From: Sphagnum compactum
Taxonomy: Eukaryota; Bryophyta; Sphagnopsida; Sphagnales
Direction of reading: 5' to 3'
Length of the DNA: 64,000 nucleotides
Assembly: GCA_965153455.1 (NCBI GenBank)
Contig: OZ234497.1
Location: 1,612,001-1,676,000, forward strand
The position numbers were made by a program, and so were the translations under genes. A model generated the notes under the pieces. The model made no database searches. It had not been told where the DNA came from and worked only from the letters and a program-made list of their open reading frames with translations. This document shows positions 25,063 through 36,197 of the stretch, in pieces. Numbering within the stretch: position 1 is the first letter of the stretch; each line of letters begins with the position of its first letter.

Positions 25063-27274
25063 AGTTTATCTCTTTTAGCATACGAATGTCACATTATTAT
25101 ACTTTTGTGGCTCTAGGTCTCAGACCCTTCTACAAGTAAATACTTCTAGTTTGCTGGGATGTGTCTACTGAGGGAGATAGCACCTTGAGAGGAAAGGAAT
25201 GGTGATACTTTTCTAAGTCAAATTCTCATGTTGGCTTTCTGTGACCGCATATAGGTAATTCTTCACACTTGTTGCTTTGCTGTTATAGGCTATTCTTCCC
25301 TGTATATGCCAGCCCATTGAATTGTGGCTGGGTGTCCTTTTTTTGGCTACTCTACGCCCTTGAGAAACAGGATATGGGGATTTTGAAGCTGTCAATCTGA
25401 GTTGTTTGGTGCTCCAGATCAGATTTCATAGCTAGTTTCTTTATTACGCTGCTCACTAAATTATGTGATGCTATAACTGAAGAGAGGTAATTATTGTAGC
25501 TTAGAGCTCTCCAATGGCATTTTATAGGAGGTGGTGTGCTAAGGTTATGATGTACCAGGTTGTGCCCATTGGAAAACCAAGAACAGTTCAAGCCTTCTAG
25601 GAACTGATGAAATCATTAGGGATTGTTATTAGACTACCTATTTGGGCTTGCAATGTGGCACACTACCATGCGATAACAGTGGTGATGAATTGATGAAAGG
25701 ACTTAATATTTGTAGAAATTAAGTTCTAGTTGAATGATTTAATATTGAATGAATTTGCGCAACTTGAATTATGTAACTTGTAACTGAATGCATTTGTAGA
25801 AATTAAGTTCTGGTTGAATGATTTAGTATTGAATGAATTTGTGCAATGTAACTTGTAACTGAATGCAACTCAATTGAATATGAATGAGTTGGATTCAAAT
25901 TCATATATTGAGTCCGAAAGTTCAAATGTGATGAAGTCCTGGCAAACTTTATAAAAAGAAAGCACCCAGAAAAGGGAGAGATAAAGGTAAAAGTGGCAAG
26001 AACCAAAGTCCAGGCAAGCAAACAGCCCAAAAGGAGTGGGCCACAAGGAGGAAAGGGAACCTCTAAGAACTGAACCCTCCACCAGACACAAGGAGCACAT
26101 CAACTAAAGAGAGGGGAGGTAAACCCCATGAAACTCCGAAGCCAAGACGAGACAAACAGCCATTCTCGAGATGGAGGCATGTAATAACAGTGTGCCTTGA
26201 GATGGAGGTGGTTTGCACTCTTTGTAATGCCATCAACATTTTTTGTTTATAAAGGGAATGCAACATTGATAAAGGAGGTCCTTTGGTGTTGTTTGTGCCA
26301 TGTTGTTAGCACACATGCGAAAAAAATTGTTGACCTATTGATGAAGACACCCAAAAACCTCCATAACTAGAGGGAGAAACACATCCTAGTAATTGAATTG
26401 AACAATATATATTTTTCCTTTGAATTCAACATGGTTAGTGTTTTGATTGAAATTTCAATTGAATTGAATTTATTTGCGAATTCAAATTAATTTGAATTTA
26501 ATTGAAATACAAATGAATTCTCATTGATTTCAATTGGTTTTTTTCATAATTTTGTTAAGTTGAATTTCAACCAAATTATGAGAATTTATTTATGAGAAGA
26601 CACATGTTAATTTACATTTTCATATATTCATGTAAATGAGTTGATGAAAGTAGCGGAGTAGTTAGTTAGTTAGTTATGAAATGCTTTCATAGTTATCACA
26701 TGGAGTTGCTACAAATACAAAGAGTGAGTGAATTAGATAATTATGAAATGTTTTCAAAATTGTTAAGTGGATGTTCATAATTGTGATGGTGACAACCACT
26801 AATGAACCCTATTACCTATTTTGCCTAAACTAGTTTTGGTTATACCATCATTAGAATTTTTGACACTAATACATTTTAAACGATTTTAGAATTAGTTTAT
26901 CATCCTTAAGGCTTTGCCTTTGAGAAAGTTACACATTCTAATATAACCAAATGTGCATAAAATCACACATGAAAAATGATCCAAATCAAAGGAAGATTAT
27001 CGACTAAAACATGATTTCAAAATACTAGGAATTTCTAATAAATTTCTTTTGTACATGAGATGTCCTTATTGTGCAATGGTTAATTAAATGGACTTAAATA
27101 CCCATTCCAAACCCACCCCCATTTCGACGAGTAATTTATTACAAGCAGTTGTCTAGACAAGTACCTCATTAGTTTTCACATTTTCAAATTTGTTTAATGA
27201 ACCTTGTTATTTGAGCCTATATTGGGTGGGCATATTTAAATTAATGTATCAGCCAAGTAAGGGAAGATATCAAA
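25063..27274. other. Intergenic region, increasingly AT-rich
   Basis: Downstream of the WW-domain gene. It contains the tandem duplication at 25711-25867 and otherwise AT-rich DNA. The segment at about 25930-26170 has a different, A/G-rich composition and could be a degraded transposable element. No protein-coding exon was recognised. Confidence 0.5.
25711..25867. repeat. Two-copy tandem duplication, period about 84 bp
   Basis: The phrase 'tgtagaaattaagttct' occurs at 25711 and again at 25795, followed by matching sequence ending 'aacttgtaactgaatgca'. The second copy has a short internal deletion. Recent local duplication in non-coding DNA. Confidence 0.8.
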
Positions 27275-27851
27275 TCTAATATATATTATATATAATAAAG
27301 GAACAATGGTATCGACAATGAGGCCGCCCCTGAAGTCGGACGAATTGTCATCCGTCTCGTCATCCAAGCGGATGGATGGCAGGAGCGATGGCGGCGGCTG
27401 TGAATGAAGCCTCCCCTCAAGCCGGATGGACAGTGGCCACGGACAGTAGCTAAAAAAAAATAGTCTTGGTACATAGTTATGGGCCTCAAAATAATGACAA
27501 AGTCAAAGAACTGACAGTTCTTTCACGAAAACCATGAGCTCGGCAAAGTTGTTGAAATGAAAGGAACGAACGATTCTTTCGTTCCTGTTGGGCTCTCAAG
27601 AACCGGAACCGAAAGGTTAAAGAACTTGAGTGAGAAATGCGAAGCATCGGGTCGGAGGGGATCGACGGGTTAAAGACCCGGAGTGGGAAATGCGAAGGAC
27701 CGGGCGAGGGGGGGGCTCCATGGGTTAAAGAACCAGAGTGGGAAATGCCAAGGACCGGGCCGGGGGGGGGGGGGGGGGGGGGGGTCGACAGGGTAGAACC
27801 AAACATTGTTGAAATAACACACCTGTGCATTACGCACGGGGCACACACTAG
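27275..27851 (+). mobile_element. Non-autonomous Helitron
   Basis: The 5' end reads TCTAATATATATTATATA after an A (27274). The 3' end is CTAG (27848-27851) followed by T (27852). Upstream of CTAG is a hairpin with arms CCTGTGC and GCACGGG around a short loop, ending about 10 nt before it. A 5' TC, a 3' hairpin plus CTRR, and insertion between A and T without target duplication are the established Helitron signatures. Length is 577 bp with no Rep/helicase, so it would need an autonomous partner. It contains three tandem copies of a roughly 55-bp unit near the 3' end, a common feature of such elements. Confidence 0.8.
27614..27788 (+). repeat. Minisatellite inside the Helitron, about 55-bp unit, with poly-G tract
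   Basis: Three copies start with 'gggttaaagaac'-type sequence at about 27614, 27667 and 27722 and share 'gagtgggaaatgcgaagga'. The last copy holds an uninterrupted G run of about 20 (27763-27782), prone to sequencing error and potentially G-quadruplex forming. Confidence 0.8.
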
Positions 27852-28069
27852 TCAACCAAGTAAAGGTATAATGGCTTTGCAAATTTATTTAAGTACGGGT
27901 AAAGAAATATACAAGTATAGCACATTGCCAACTTCCAAGTGAAGAAAAATAAATATTGATTTGTTCAATTGGCATTGCAAACATGAACTCATGAAATTAA
28001 AAACTTCGTACAATTTTAAAAAACTAAAAAAAATTGAAACAAAATAATTGGACACCTTTACTAAGAGAA

Positions 28070-28147
28070 TTTAGGGTTTAGTTTTCCCGCTATCAGGTTA
28101 GGGTGTAGGGTTTAAGGACTAAGGTTTAGGGTTTAACGATTAGGGTT
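28070..28147 (+). promoter_or_regulatory. Cluster of telobox-like TTTAGGG motifs
   Basis: Several copies or near-copies of the plant telomere-like motif (for example TTTAGGGTTTA at 28070-28080 and again near 28125) lie about 0.7 kb upstream of the RRM start codon. Teloboxes are a known promoter element of plant genes for translation and RNA metabolism, which fits an RRM gene downstream. A remnant interstitial telomere repeat is the alternative. Confidence 0.55.
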
Positions 28148-28511
28148 CAGTTGCTCTCCCCGCTCTGATATACAGTTCACGAGTGCGTGAGGAGCTTGGG
28201 AATGCAACGGAGAGAGCAGGAAAGGAGAGGAGATTTGATCTGTGGGCGAGAACTGATCTGCTGCTCAGAGCAGGATCCAAGCTGTCAGCGTCCTCGAGTT
28301 TTCTCTATCTTCAGAGCTTCTTCTCCATATCCTATTCTCAGACAAAGGTGTAGCATACGAACAGTGGTGGATTGAAACCTAGTACTAGCTTTCACAGGTG
28401 GACAAATAACATCGAGTTCCGTTTCATGCTCGTGTCCTGATTTCAGTAGGAAACAAGCTATCTCCCCCAACACACACTGTGTGCCCAGAAATCCAGACTA
28501 GTACAAAACCT

Positions 28512-28795
28512 CTGCAGATCCTGGAACTAGGATTTCGGATCCAACCCTAAATTTGCACGTTGTACTCAGTGATTTCTTCTCTTGCTGCCGCTTGCATTCA
28601 CTGTTGTGTTGGAGTACAAGAGATTTTTGTGGCGCAGAGGATTTTGTGGGGTGCATACGTATCTGCAGATCCTCGAACTAGGGTTTCGGATCCAACCCTA
28701 AATTCGCACGTTGTCTTCTTCTGTTGCTGTCGCTTGCATTTTCACTCTTGTGTTTTGCAGTCCAAGAGACTTTTGGGGTTCAGAGGACTTTTTTC
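28512..28795 (+). repeat. Tandem duplication in the leader of the RRM gene
   Basis: The phrase beginning 'tctgcagatcct' at about 28512 reappears at about 28662. It continues as 'ggatccaaccctaaat', then 'cgcttgcatt' and an 'agaggactttt'-like end, giving two diverged copies of about 150 bp. Both contain AACCCTAAA, the complement of the telobox. Confidence 0.75.
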
Positions 28796-28837
28796 ACCGT
28801 GGTGGTGCTCATTCTTGAGTTAGAAAAACCTGTCATT

Positions 28838-30324
28838 ATGGGTACTAATCCAAAGACGACTCTCTATGTTGGTGAGTCTTTCATCTTTTGCCTAGCATTC
28901 CATTCTGGATGATGTACTGTCGATTCCCACAGCTTCTGTATACTCTTTTTTCTGTCTGTCTGTCTGTCTTTCTCCCTTTCTCTTGACGAGATTTTCCCCT
29001 GCTGATAGAGTTAATACAAGAAGGCATTATAAGACACAAACAAGAGAGGTGTATGGGACACCCCTCACTGGTTGAAGCTCTGACTCTGTAAAAACACATC
29101 AGAGGAAGACCAAGATAACATGCTAATTAATCATTTAGTATGATAGTTTACAGCTGTTTCTTTTCCATATTTGCAATTTTACGTGAATCCATGCAGCAAT
29201 CACCTCCATTACTAAGCCTTACTGCATTTTCAAGGAGGATATGAGTGAGTTTTTGCAAATTTAGAGGGTTACCAATTTGAAGCAATTTTGCTGTAACAGG
29301 TGGGTTGGAAGAAAATGTAACAGAAGGGGTATTGCATGCGGCCTTCATTCCATTTGGAGATATCAAAGATGTGAGTATGCCTTTAGATCAGTCCACTCAA
29401 AAGCATCGTGGATTTGCATTTGTGACGTATCTTGATAAAGAAGATGCAGCAGCAGCCATGGATAACATGCACAATGCAGAGCTCTATGGTCGTGTTCTAA
29501 CTGTCAACTATGCACAACCAATCAAAATCAAAGGTGGTGAGCAGGGCTGGGCCTCACAACCAGGTATGCAATCCTTCGATTTCTTTTGTGGTTCTCATAT
29601 CTTCTGCTATCAAATTTTGCTAGCTGATTTTCTCCTGTTTTTTAGCTGGAGTTCTTTTGAGAAGGTAAAATGAGCCCAAGAGTAGAGCATCTATATATTT
29701 TCAAATTTGTCAAAAGAATTGTTTGTAAGAGCACAACAGCAACTTACCATCTTCATAGCCACTGGTCAGCAGTTGCAGCCACGAAGGAGGTCCATCCTGC
29801 TTTGTCCTCTTCAGGATGGACTATCTAGAAATAAAGCTCCACACTTTATGTACCTGCAGAAAGTTGGGATTTGATACTTCAGGAAGTTTTATTGGCAATG
29901 TGAAAGTAATCATGTGAGTGCCCAATAGATTTAAGGGGGTAGGGCAGCATGTTGAATGAGATAAAAAGGCAAAGCAGAAAGGAGAGAAGCTATTTTGATC
30001 AATGCTTACAAGTGGTCTCTTTTATCTGCTCTGCGACTTTGTTTCCAATGAGCAATTTTGTCTAATTTTATATGGTTCTCCTCTACGTCTTTTGCAGTGT
30101 GGGCAGATGCAGACACATGGTTTGAGCGACAGCAACAAGAAGAGGGCCTTCAGCGCCTGCAAGCTGAACACCAGGCTACCATAGAAGCTGCAGAGGCAGA
30201 AGATAGAAAAAAGTTAACAGAGGCTCGTGATGGAGAAACTGAGGCAGTTGATGATGAACCCACTGATCCAATGGCCCAAGCTGAGGCTGAAGCTCTGTCC
30301 ATCAATCCTCCTCAGGGGTCCTAG
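28838..30324 (+). CDS. RRM protein related to the RNA-binding part of cyclophilin E
   Basis: Three exons, 28838-28871, 29300-29563 and 30098-30324, join in phase to 525 nt (174 aa). An RRM fills about residues 7-85: RNP2 is 'LYVGGL' (9-14) and RNP1 is 'RGFAFVTY' (48-55), followed by 'YGRVLTVNYAQP'. The C-terminal part (about 100-174) begins 'WADADTWFERQQQ' and becomes an acidic coiled-coil-like tail. The RRM matches PPIE/CYP33-type proteins, but no cyclophilin domain follows. Such RRMs bind RNA and occur in spliceosome-associated complexes. The ATG at 28838 starts directly before RNP2, the usual spacing. The leader contains a tandem duplication and upstream teloboxes. Confidence 0.88.
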
Positions 30325-30842
30325 GCCCTGTTCCTTTTTGTTTTGTTTGTAGTTGCTGACAACCATATGCTTTTTACTCCAACATGACGAAAACTTCCAG
30401 CAAGATGAAGATGACTTGATGACACATTAGTAGTAAATGCACTAATGAGCCAGCCATTAATTTTGAGACAGCTCAAATTCTATGCTCACATTTTTATCTC
30501 AAGTTGGTTCTATTTTATTTTGCAGTACATAGTTGCATCTTGATCTTGTTATGGAATGACACAAAAGAATGGATGTTTCAAGCGTTTCTAAAGTGCAAAT
30601 TGCCTCCATAGTGGCAGTGGAGTGAGGCCAGTTGCTCCCAAGGACACAGGTACACACATCACTGACTTGTAGCAAGGCTTGGAGCTTCTGTATGGCCTTT
30701 TACCACCAAGGCCTTACATTGAATGATTTGGAGTTGAGATTAGATCTGGTTAGAAAATCCCATTCAGAATTCAGGATAACTTCTCTGTCAGCATTTCATG
30801 AAATTCAATCTGCTGTCAATCTTTTCTGTGCAGGGTAAAGTA

Positions 30843-30916
30843 GGGTAAAGAAGCCCATAGAGGGGCTTCACCAGTGCCCTTATACTTGTGAGGCCCCAAG
30901 ATGGGGTTCTTTACCC
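30843..30916. repeat. Short foldback element with about 16-bp inverted ends
   Basis: The left end GGGTAAAGAAGCCCA and the right end TGGGGTTCTTTACCCC are near-complementary. An inner hairpin GAAGCCC/GGGGCTTC is nested in the left half. At 74 bp it could be a miniature element remnant or an RNA-level hairpin 3' of the RRM gene. Confidence 0.55.
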
Positions 30917-31175
30917 CATGTAAATGAATTTTGAAAAAATCTCCCACTCCGAGTGGCAGGAGGGATGTTATGAACTGTGACCCTTTCTGCCAGGCTGACT
31001 AGGGACCTTATTGAGTGTAATGCACTCATGGGTCATGGAGTGAGATTAGATGTTGTAAGGCCATAAATAACAAAGTGATTTTTTCAAAAGTTGTTCACAA
31101 ACTCTAGCATGCTGGAACTAGGATTTACATGCTGCACATGATCAATGACTAAAATCCAACATCTGGGAAATGCAG

Positions 31176-31299
31176 GCTGAATATTGAAAAAGAACTTGGA
31201 CCTCATCAGCTTTTGGTGAACACATGGGACGAGCTTGCAAGTGCATTCTGCATGCATTTCCTTATTGCTGGAAGTTCAAGAAGCTGCAAATATGAACAG
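31176..31299 (+). pseudogene. Orphan exon-like open segment, gag-like 'TWDELASAF'
   Basis: An open frame bounded by a CAG acceptor and a CAG/GTGTCT donor reads 'VNTWDELASAFCMHFL'. 'TWDEL..xF' resembles the core of retrotransposon gag domains, but the segment is only about 41 codons with no neighbours. It may be a gene fragment or an old retroelement piece. Function unknown. Confidence 0.25.
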
Positions 31300-33910
31300 G
31301 TGTCTGATTCACAACTTTTCCAATTTCCTAATGATTTGAATTCCCCAACTCTTACACCACATTAAATTATGATCTAGTGGATATGATGCAATTCTACCTT
31401 AGTTTATGATATCTAGAAGCTTAAGGACATTCTAGACCTGAATGTCAATGACATATGATATACAACTATGATTATGATATATGACATGATTATGATATAT
31501 TAGATATGAAATATGATTGTGATGTTGCCTAATTTTGACATGTTTTTATCATATGAACATATCACTATGACATATGGGACATGCGATTTGTACAACACAT
31601 GATGATGAGTTTTATGACAAAAGTGATTTTGACCTATGACTTAAATTATGGTGTACATTATAATAGGCCCCTAGGAAGGGCCATCACCCTCCTAGGGTGG
31701 CTAGGATTTGTGCCAAACTGATTGACTATGAATAAGAGTGGCATGTGATTATAGATAAGATTGTTTGTGACCTATTTTTGTGACCTATATATGTGTGCAA
31801 CATATGGACTAAGATGTTAGGACTAAATATGGACTGTCACTAACTACTTCACATCAAAGGCTTGTGACAGAACAAACATGGAGTATGAATGATTTGAATT
31901 CATGTAAACCTTGTGAGGAAGAACTTTGCAGATTGTTGTGACAATTTTAAAAAGGAAATACATGATTTGGATTTGAAAAGTTCAAGCCCAAAAATGTTGG
32001 AGAAGATCATGCTACATAAATTTTAATACTTTTATTACCAAAATGATGCACAAAACTAATATGCCGGTTAAGCAACCATAGGTAGAAATTCTTTTAAATC
32101 ACATTATGCAATATTGTAATGAATTCTATTACGTAGATTATATATTGTGCCAAAAGAGGTTGAATTATCATAGTTAGTTGTAGGGAAACTATTTATGTCT
32201 TGAGGAGTAAGTCTAATGTATTTAGGTGAAAAGTTAATTTGTCGATCTTGTCATAGGAACAAGATTAAAAATATTTAGACTTCTAGACTTGAATGTTTCT
32301 TACATCACGAAGGGTGTGTGTAAAGTCTCTATTTTTGGTAATTGAATTTTACTTGAAAAGCATGGAATGGTGTAATGGGCCCCAAAAATGCTTTAATGTA
32401 ACTTGGATGTGTAGTTGATCATGATGGATGATGTGGTGATGGTTGGGCTTGGTGACATAATCAAGGAATCACACAAGAGATGAGGGTTTGTGAACAACAT
32501 GTGAGAGATACATCACAAATTTTTGATATTATGAAATTTCAATAAAATTTGTGTGAAAATCATAAAACAATATGCCTATGTAAAATCGGTGGGTTTCAAA
32601 GTATAAACATGACACAAAAATAATAAAAGAAAAAACATATATCAATATATATGTATACATAATTTTTTTAAGTATAAATAATGTGTCTTTTTTATTTATG
32701 ATGTTTTAATGTGAAATAAATGTGATCTATATTTTAATTATGTTTATGTAATTATCGTGATTTATTTTTGCATCAAATTAAACGATTTTTGTGTAAGGTT
32801 ATATGAATATTTACATATGTCATTCAAAAATATTGTTTCATCTATTTGAATATTTAAGATATTGAATACATATAAATATCATTAATATTAACATAGAATG
32901 GAATTTATGTGATTTTTGTATGAACCTATAAAAATCAAATTCTGCATGAAATTTGTACAAACCTATGAAATTTAATAAGTTTGTGATGTAATCATAATAG
33001 ACATTATTATTCCAAGATTTTTTTTTGATCTTTATAAAAAATATATTAAAACAAAGATAAAAAAGCAGATCAATAAAAAAATTGATGTTGTGGTTGTAAT
33101 GCATGTTGTATTATCAAGTTTTTTTAAAACAACTATCTTGCATTTGGGCCTTTAAGCATTTGGAATTAATTGGATGAATGCACATGTAATTAAAATTTAC
33201 CCAAAATTTTTGGAATTCATTTATTTCTTTTGGGAGTTCCTTGTTTGGATTTGGAACATTTCATATAACATGTGTACTTAGTCCCAACATATGGGTGTCA
33301 AACAACCTTCTTGTATCCCTCCTTTGAACCCTAGGTGAATCCATCCTAACATCCTTCAATTTGACATACCATATTTCATACACAAACAATATCCCTCCTA
33401 TTACCAAACATTATGCACTTTATTTAATAAAAAAATCTCTTCGAAATTTTTTATAATTTTGATCCTTCAAAAAAAATTAATTTTGAAAAACTCCATTTAT
33501 GCTCAAACAAATGATGTAAATGCCCAATAATCAATATTTTTTATTATGAGGAATGATCACCCATTATCAAACAAACAAAAAAAACTTCCTTGAGTGGAAA
33601 GATTAAAAACTACAACCACAAGTTTAAGAACTAATTGTTCAATTTTAGGACATTGTTGAATAACTGAATATTGTTTGAAAATGAAACATGTTTTGAATTG
33701 TATGGGTGTTCCTTCATTTGTGTGTGTTTGGTGATGAATGTTTTTACCTTACCTATTTTGGGCATGTTCAAAGCTTGATTAATTCTTTTGTGATGTGTTT
33801 GTAACTTGATTTAGTTAAATTATTATCTATGTAATTATTTTACAAGTAAGTTTGATTATTTACTTGTTTATAGGATTTCATAATTTAATTATGATCTGAT
33901 CATAATGATT

Positions 33911-34540
33911 GATTTTCACATGATAATTTATGTGAAAGTCATGTGAAAAGTCTTTGGCAGATTAAGGTGCATTGATTTTCACATGATAATTTATGTGAAA
34001 GTCATGTGAAAAGTCTTTGGCAGATTAAGGTGCATTGATTTTCACATGATAATTTATGTGAAAGTCATGTGAAAAATCTTTAGGATATGAAGGTGCATTG
34101 ACTTTCACATGATAATTTATATGAAAATCGTTTGAAAAGTCTTTAGCATATGAAAGTGCATTAATTTTCACATGATAATTTATGTGAAAATCGTTTGAAA
34201 AGTTTTTAGCACATGAAGGTGCATTGATTTTCACATGATAATTTATATGAAAATCGTTTGAAAAGTCTTTAGCATATGAAAGTGCATTAATTTTCACATG
34301 ATAATTTATGTGAAAATCGTTTGAAAAGTTTTTAGCACATGAAGGTGCATTGATTTTCACATGATAATTTATATGAAAATCGTTTGAAAAGTCTTTAGCA
34401 CATGAAAGTGCATTGATTTTCACATGATAATTTATGTGAAAATCGTTTGAAAAGTTTTTAGCATATGAAGGTGCATTGAATTTCACATGATAATTTATGT
34501 GAAAATCGTTTGAAAAGTCTTTGGCATGTGAAATCACATG
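33911..34540. repeat. Ten-copy 63-bp minisatellite of hairpin units
   Basis: Copies start at 33911, 33974, 34037, 34100, 34163, 34226, 34289, 34352, 34415 and 34478, with strict 63-bp spacing. Each contains the inverted repeat TTTTCACAT / ATGTGAAAA around GATAATTT. Two sub-types alternate in the middle ('agcatatgaaagtgcatta' and 'agcacatgaaggtgcattg'), which indicates later duplication of a two-unit (126-bp) block. Because 63 is divisible by three, the - strand stays open for 174 codons (34025-34549); that frame is very likely an artefact. Confidence 0.9.
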
Positions 34541-35769
34541 GGGAGTCATGTGATGTGTAAACTTTAAACAATTTTTTATTTAGTTTCCTTTTGGTTAGTA
34601 TATAAGTGGGTGTTTGTGACCTTTGGAAACACCTTCACCTGATAGAAATAAATTCTTGTATGAATGTAAAGTTTTATGGAATAAAATTATGAAAGAAATC
34701 GCGATTTTAGTTTTGAAAGGTTTTGGTGTAGGTTATGTGAAGTTCATGGTAGGCGAATGCTATGACATACTAATTATACATAGACAATAAAAAGATGATA
34801 AAATATTTATGCAACCAAGAACATAAATTTTCATAACTATGTAATAAACATACATAATTTCGGTCATAAACCCACTTATGATCTACATCCCAATCAAAGA
34901 TGCCCATCACAAAAGGACAAAAAATTGAACTTTGAAGTTTGGAATCCTCACAACTAATGAATATCAATCACAAATATAATACCATAATCATAAGGAAAAA
35001 GGCCCTTGTGTCAAGAACATATGTTTGCGGTATAAAATAGGCCCTTGTTTATGGCATAAAAGAGGCCATTGTGTTTAAAAAAATTGTGAAAAAAATTGGC
35101 CATTGTCTCCACACTACGAGAAAATAAAACTTGAAGTTGTCATATTTAGACAATAGGTTGTAGCATGTCAGCAAAAATATAAGATGATTCCTAAAGTTTT
35201 CTATTTTCCTCTCTGACTTGTAGCCAAATTTGGCTAAGTTGTGGATGATAATTAACCCACCTACATGACAAGTAAAAAGAGAAAACATAGACTCCCTCTT
35301 TCTCCCTCTCTTATTGTCTCAGGGCCAGGGCGAATTGACCCCCACATTCGGATCATGGTGAAAACCCCAAAACTCATTTAAATGGCCATATTAAGCCCCA
35401 AAACTTATAGATTTGGATTCACAGAACCTAATTAAATTGATGGAGATGACGTTTGTTTATAAGTATTTAAAATATTTATAAGTAATTTAAATGGGTTTTT
35501 GAGGTTGTTTTCATATTTCCTTTGTTCCCTTCAAGTTCCCATTGGGTTCCCATCAGGTTCCCAATGTGTTCCTCAAGGGTGTTCCCATTGTGGGGTTAAT
35601 TCGCCTTGGCCTTATCTCTCGCCCTTCCCCCTCTTTCCTTTTTCTTGGAATAAAGTCTTGCAGGTTCCACATGAATTAGGGTTTTGCTCTGGTTTAGAGG
35701 TTTTCTCCAGTGTTGGGCGGTTCTTCGAAGTTTTAAAAGAATTGCCAATTCCAATTCTTTGAAAAAATT
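34541..35769. other. Intergenic DNA before the LINE
   Basis: AT-rich up to about 35300, then less so at 35300-35770, including a phrase series 'ttcccattgggttcccatc' with repeated 'ggttccc' words. The stretch 35640-35760 resembles a plant leader sequence but has no coding continuation. No gene recognised. Confidence 0.45.
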
Positions 35770-36004
35770 TCAAAATCAAAGAACGGCAGAGGAGCCCAAG
35801 GAGTAGGAGCAGGAGCAGCGAGGGTGCGACAACTAAGAGGAGCGGAGCTTTGAAGTCTGTCTTCCAGTACGGCAGAAATCATAGCTCACACTTTTGAGTT
35901 AGTCTGTCCGCAAATACGGCAAAGGAACAAAGAGAACATAGAGGTACAGGTCGAAGATTTGAACAGAGAAGGAAGAGGAGAAGGAGGAGCGGCTACAGCG
36001 CAAC

Positions 36005-36082
36005 TGTACTATAGCAGCACTTGTTGGTAGACAGGAGCCTGGATGTACTGTAGCAGCGCTTGTTGGTAGACAGAAGCCTGGA
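36005..36082 (+). repeat. 39-bp tandem duplication in LINE leader
   Basis: Units at 36005-36043 and 36044-36082 share 'tagcagc', 'cttgttggtagacag' and 'agcctgga' and differ at a few positions. Tandem repeats in LINE 5' leaders often carry promoter activity; that role is inferred here. Confidence 0.85.
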
Positions 36083-36197
36083 ATCAGGTTGTTGCAGCGA
36101 GGATAGTAGCGATGGCGAGCCCGACCTCAGCAGAGGCGTGCCAGGTTTAGGGTTTTTTTTTTTTTTTTTTTAATTTTTTTTAGGGGTTTGGAGTACG

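Larger units (their letters stand above)
30325..33910. other. 3' flank and AT-rich intergenic DNA
   Basis: It contains the RRM gene's 3' region, a short foldback (30843-30916), an isolated exon-like stretch (31176-31299), ATGATATATGA-type low-complexity sequence around 31430-31630, and AT-rich DNA. No complete gene was recognised. Confidence 0.5.

Noticed and set aside
33911-34540. CRISPR-like regularly spaced repeats
   Set aside because: Units are contiguous, with no unique spacers, in a eukaryotic context. It is a minisatellite.
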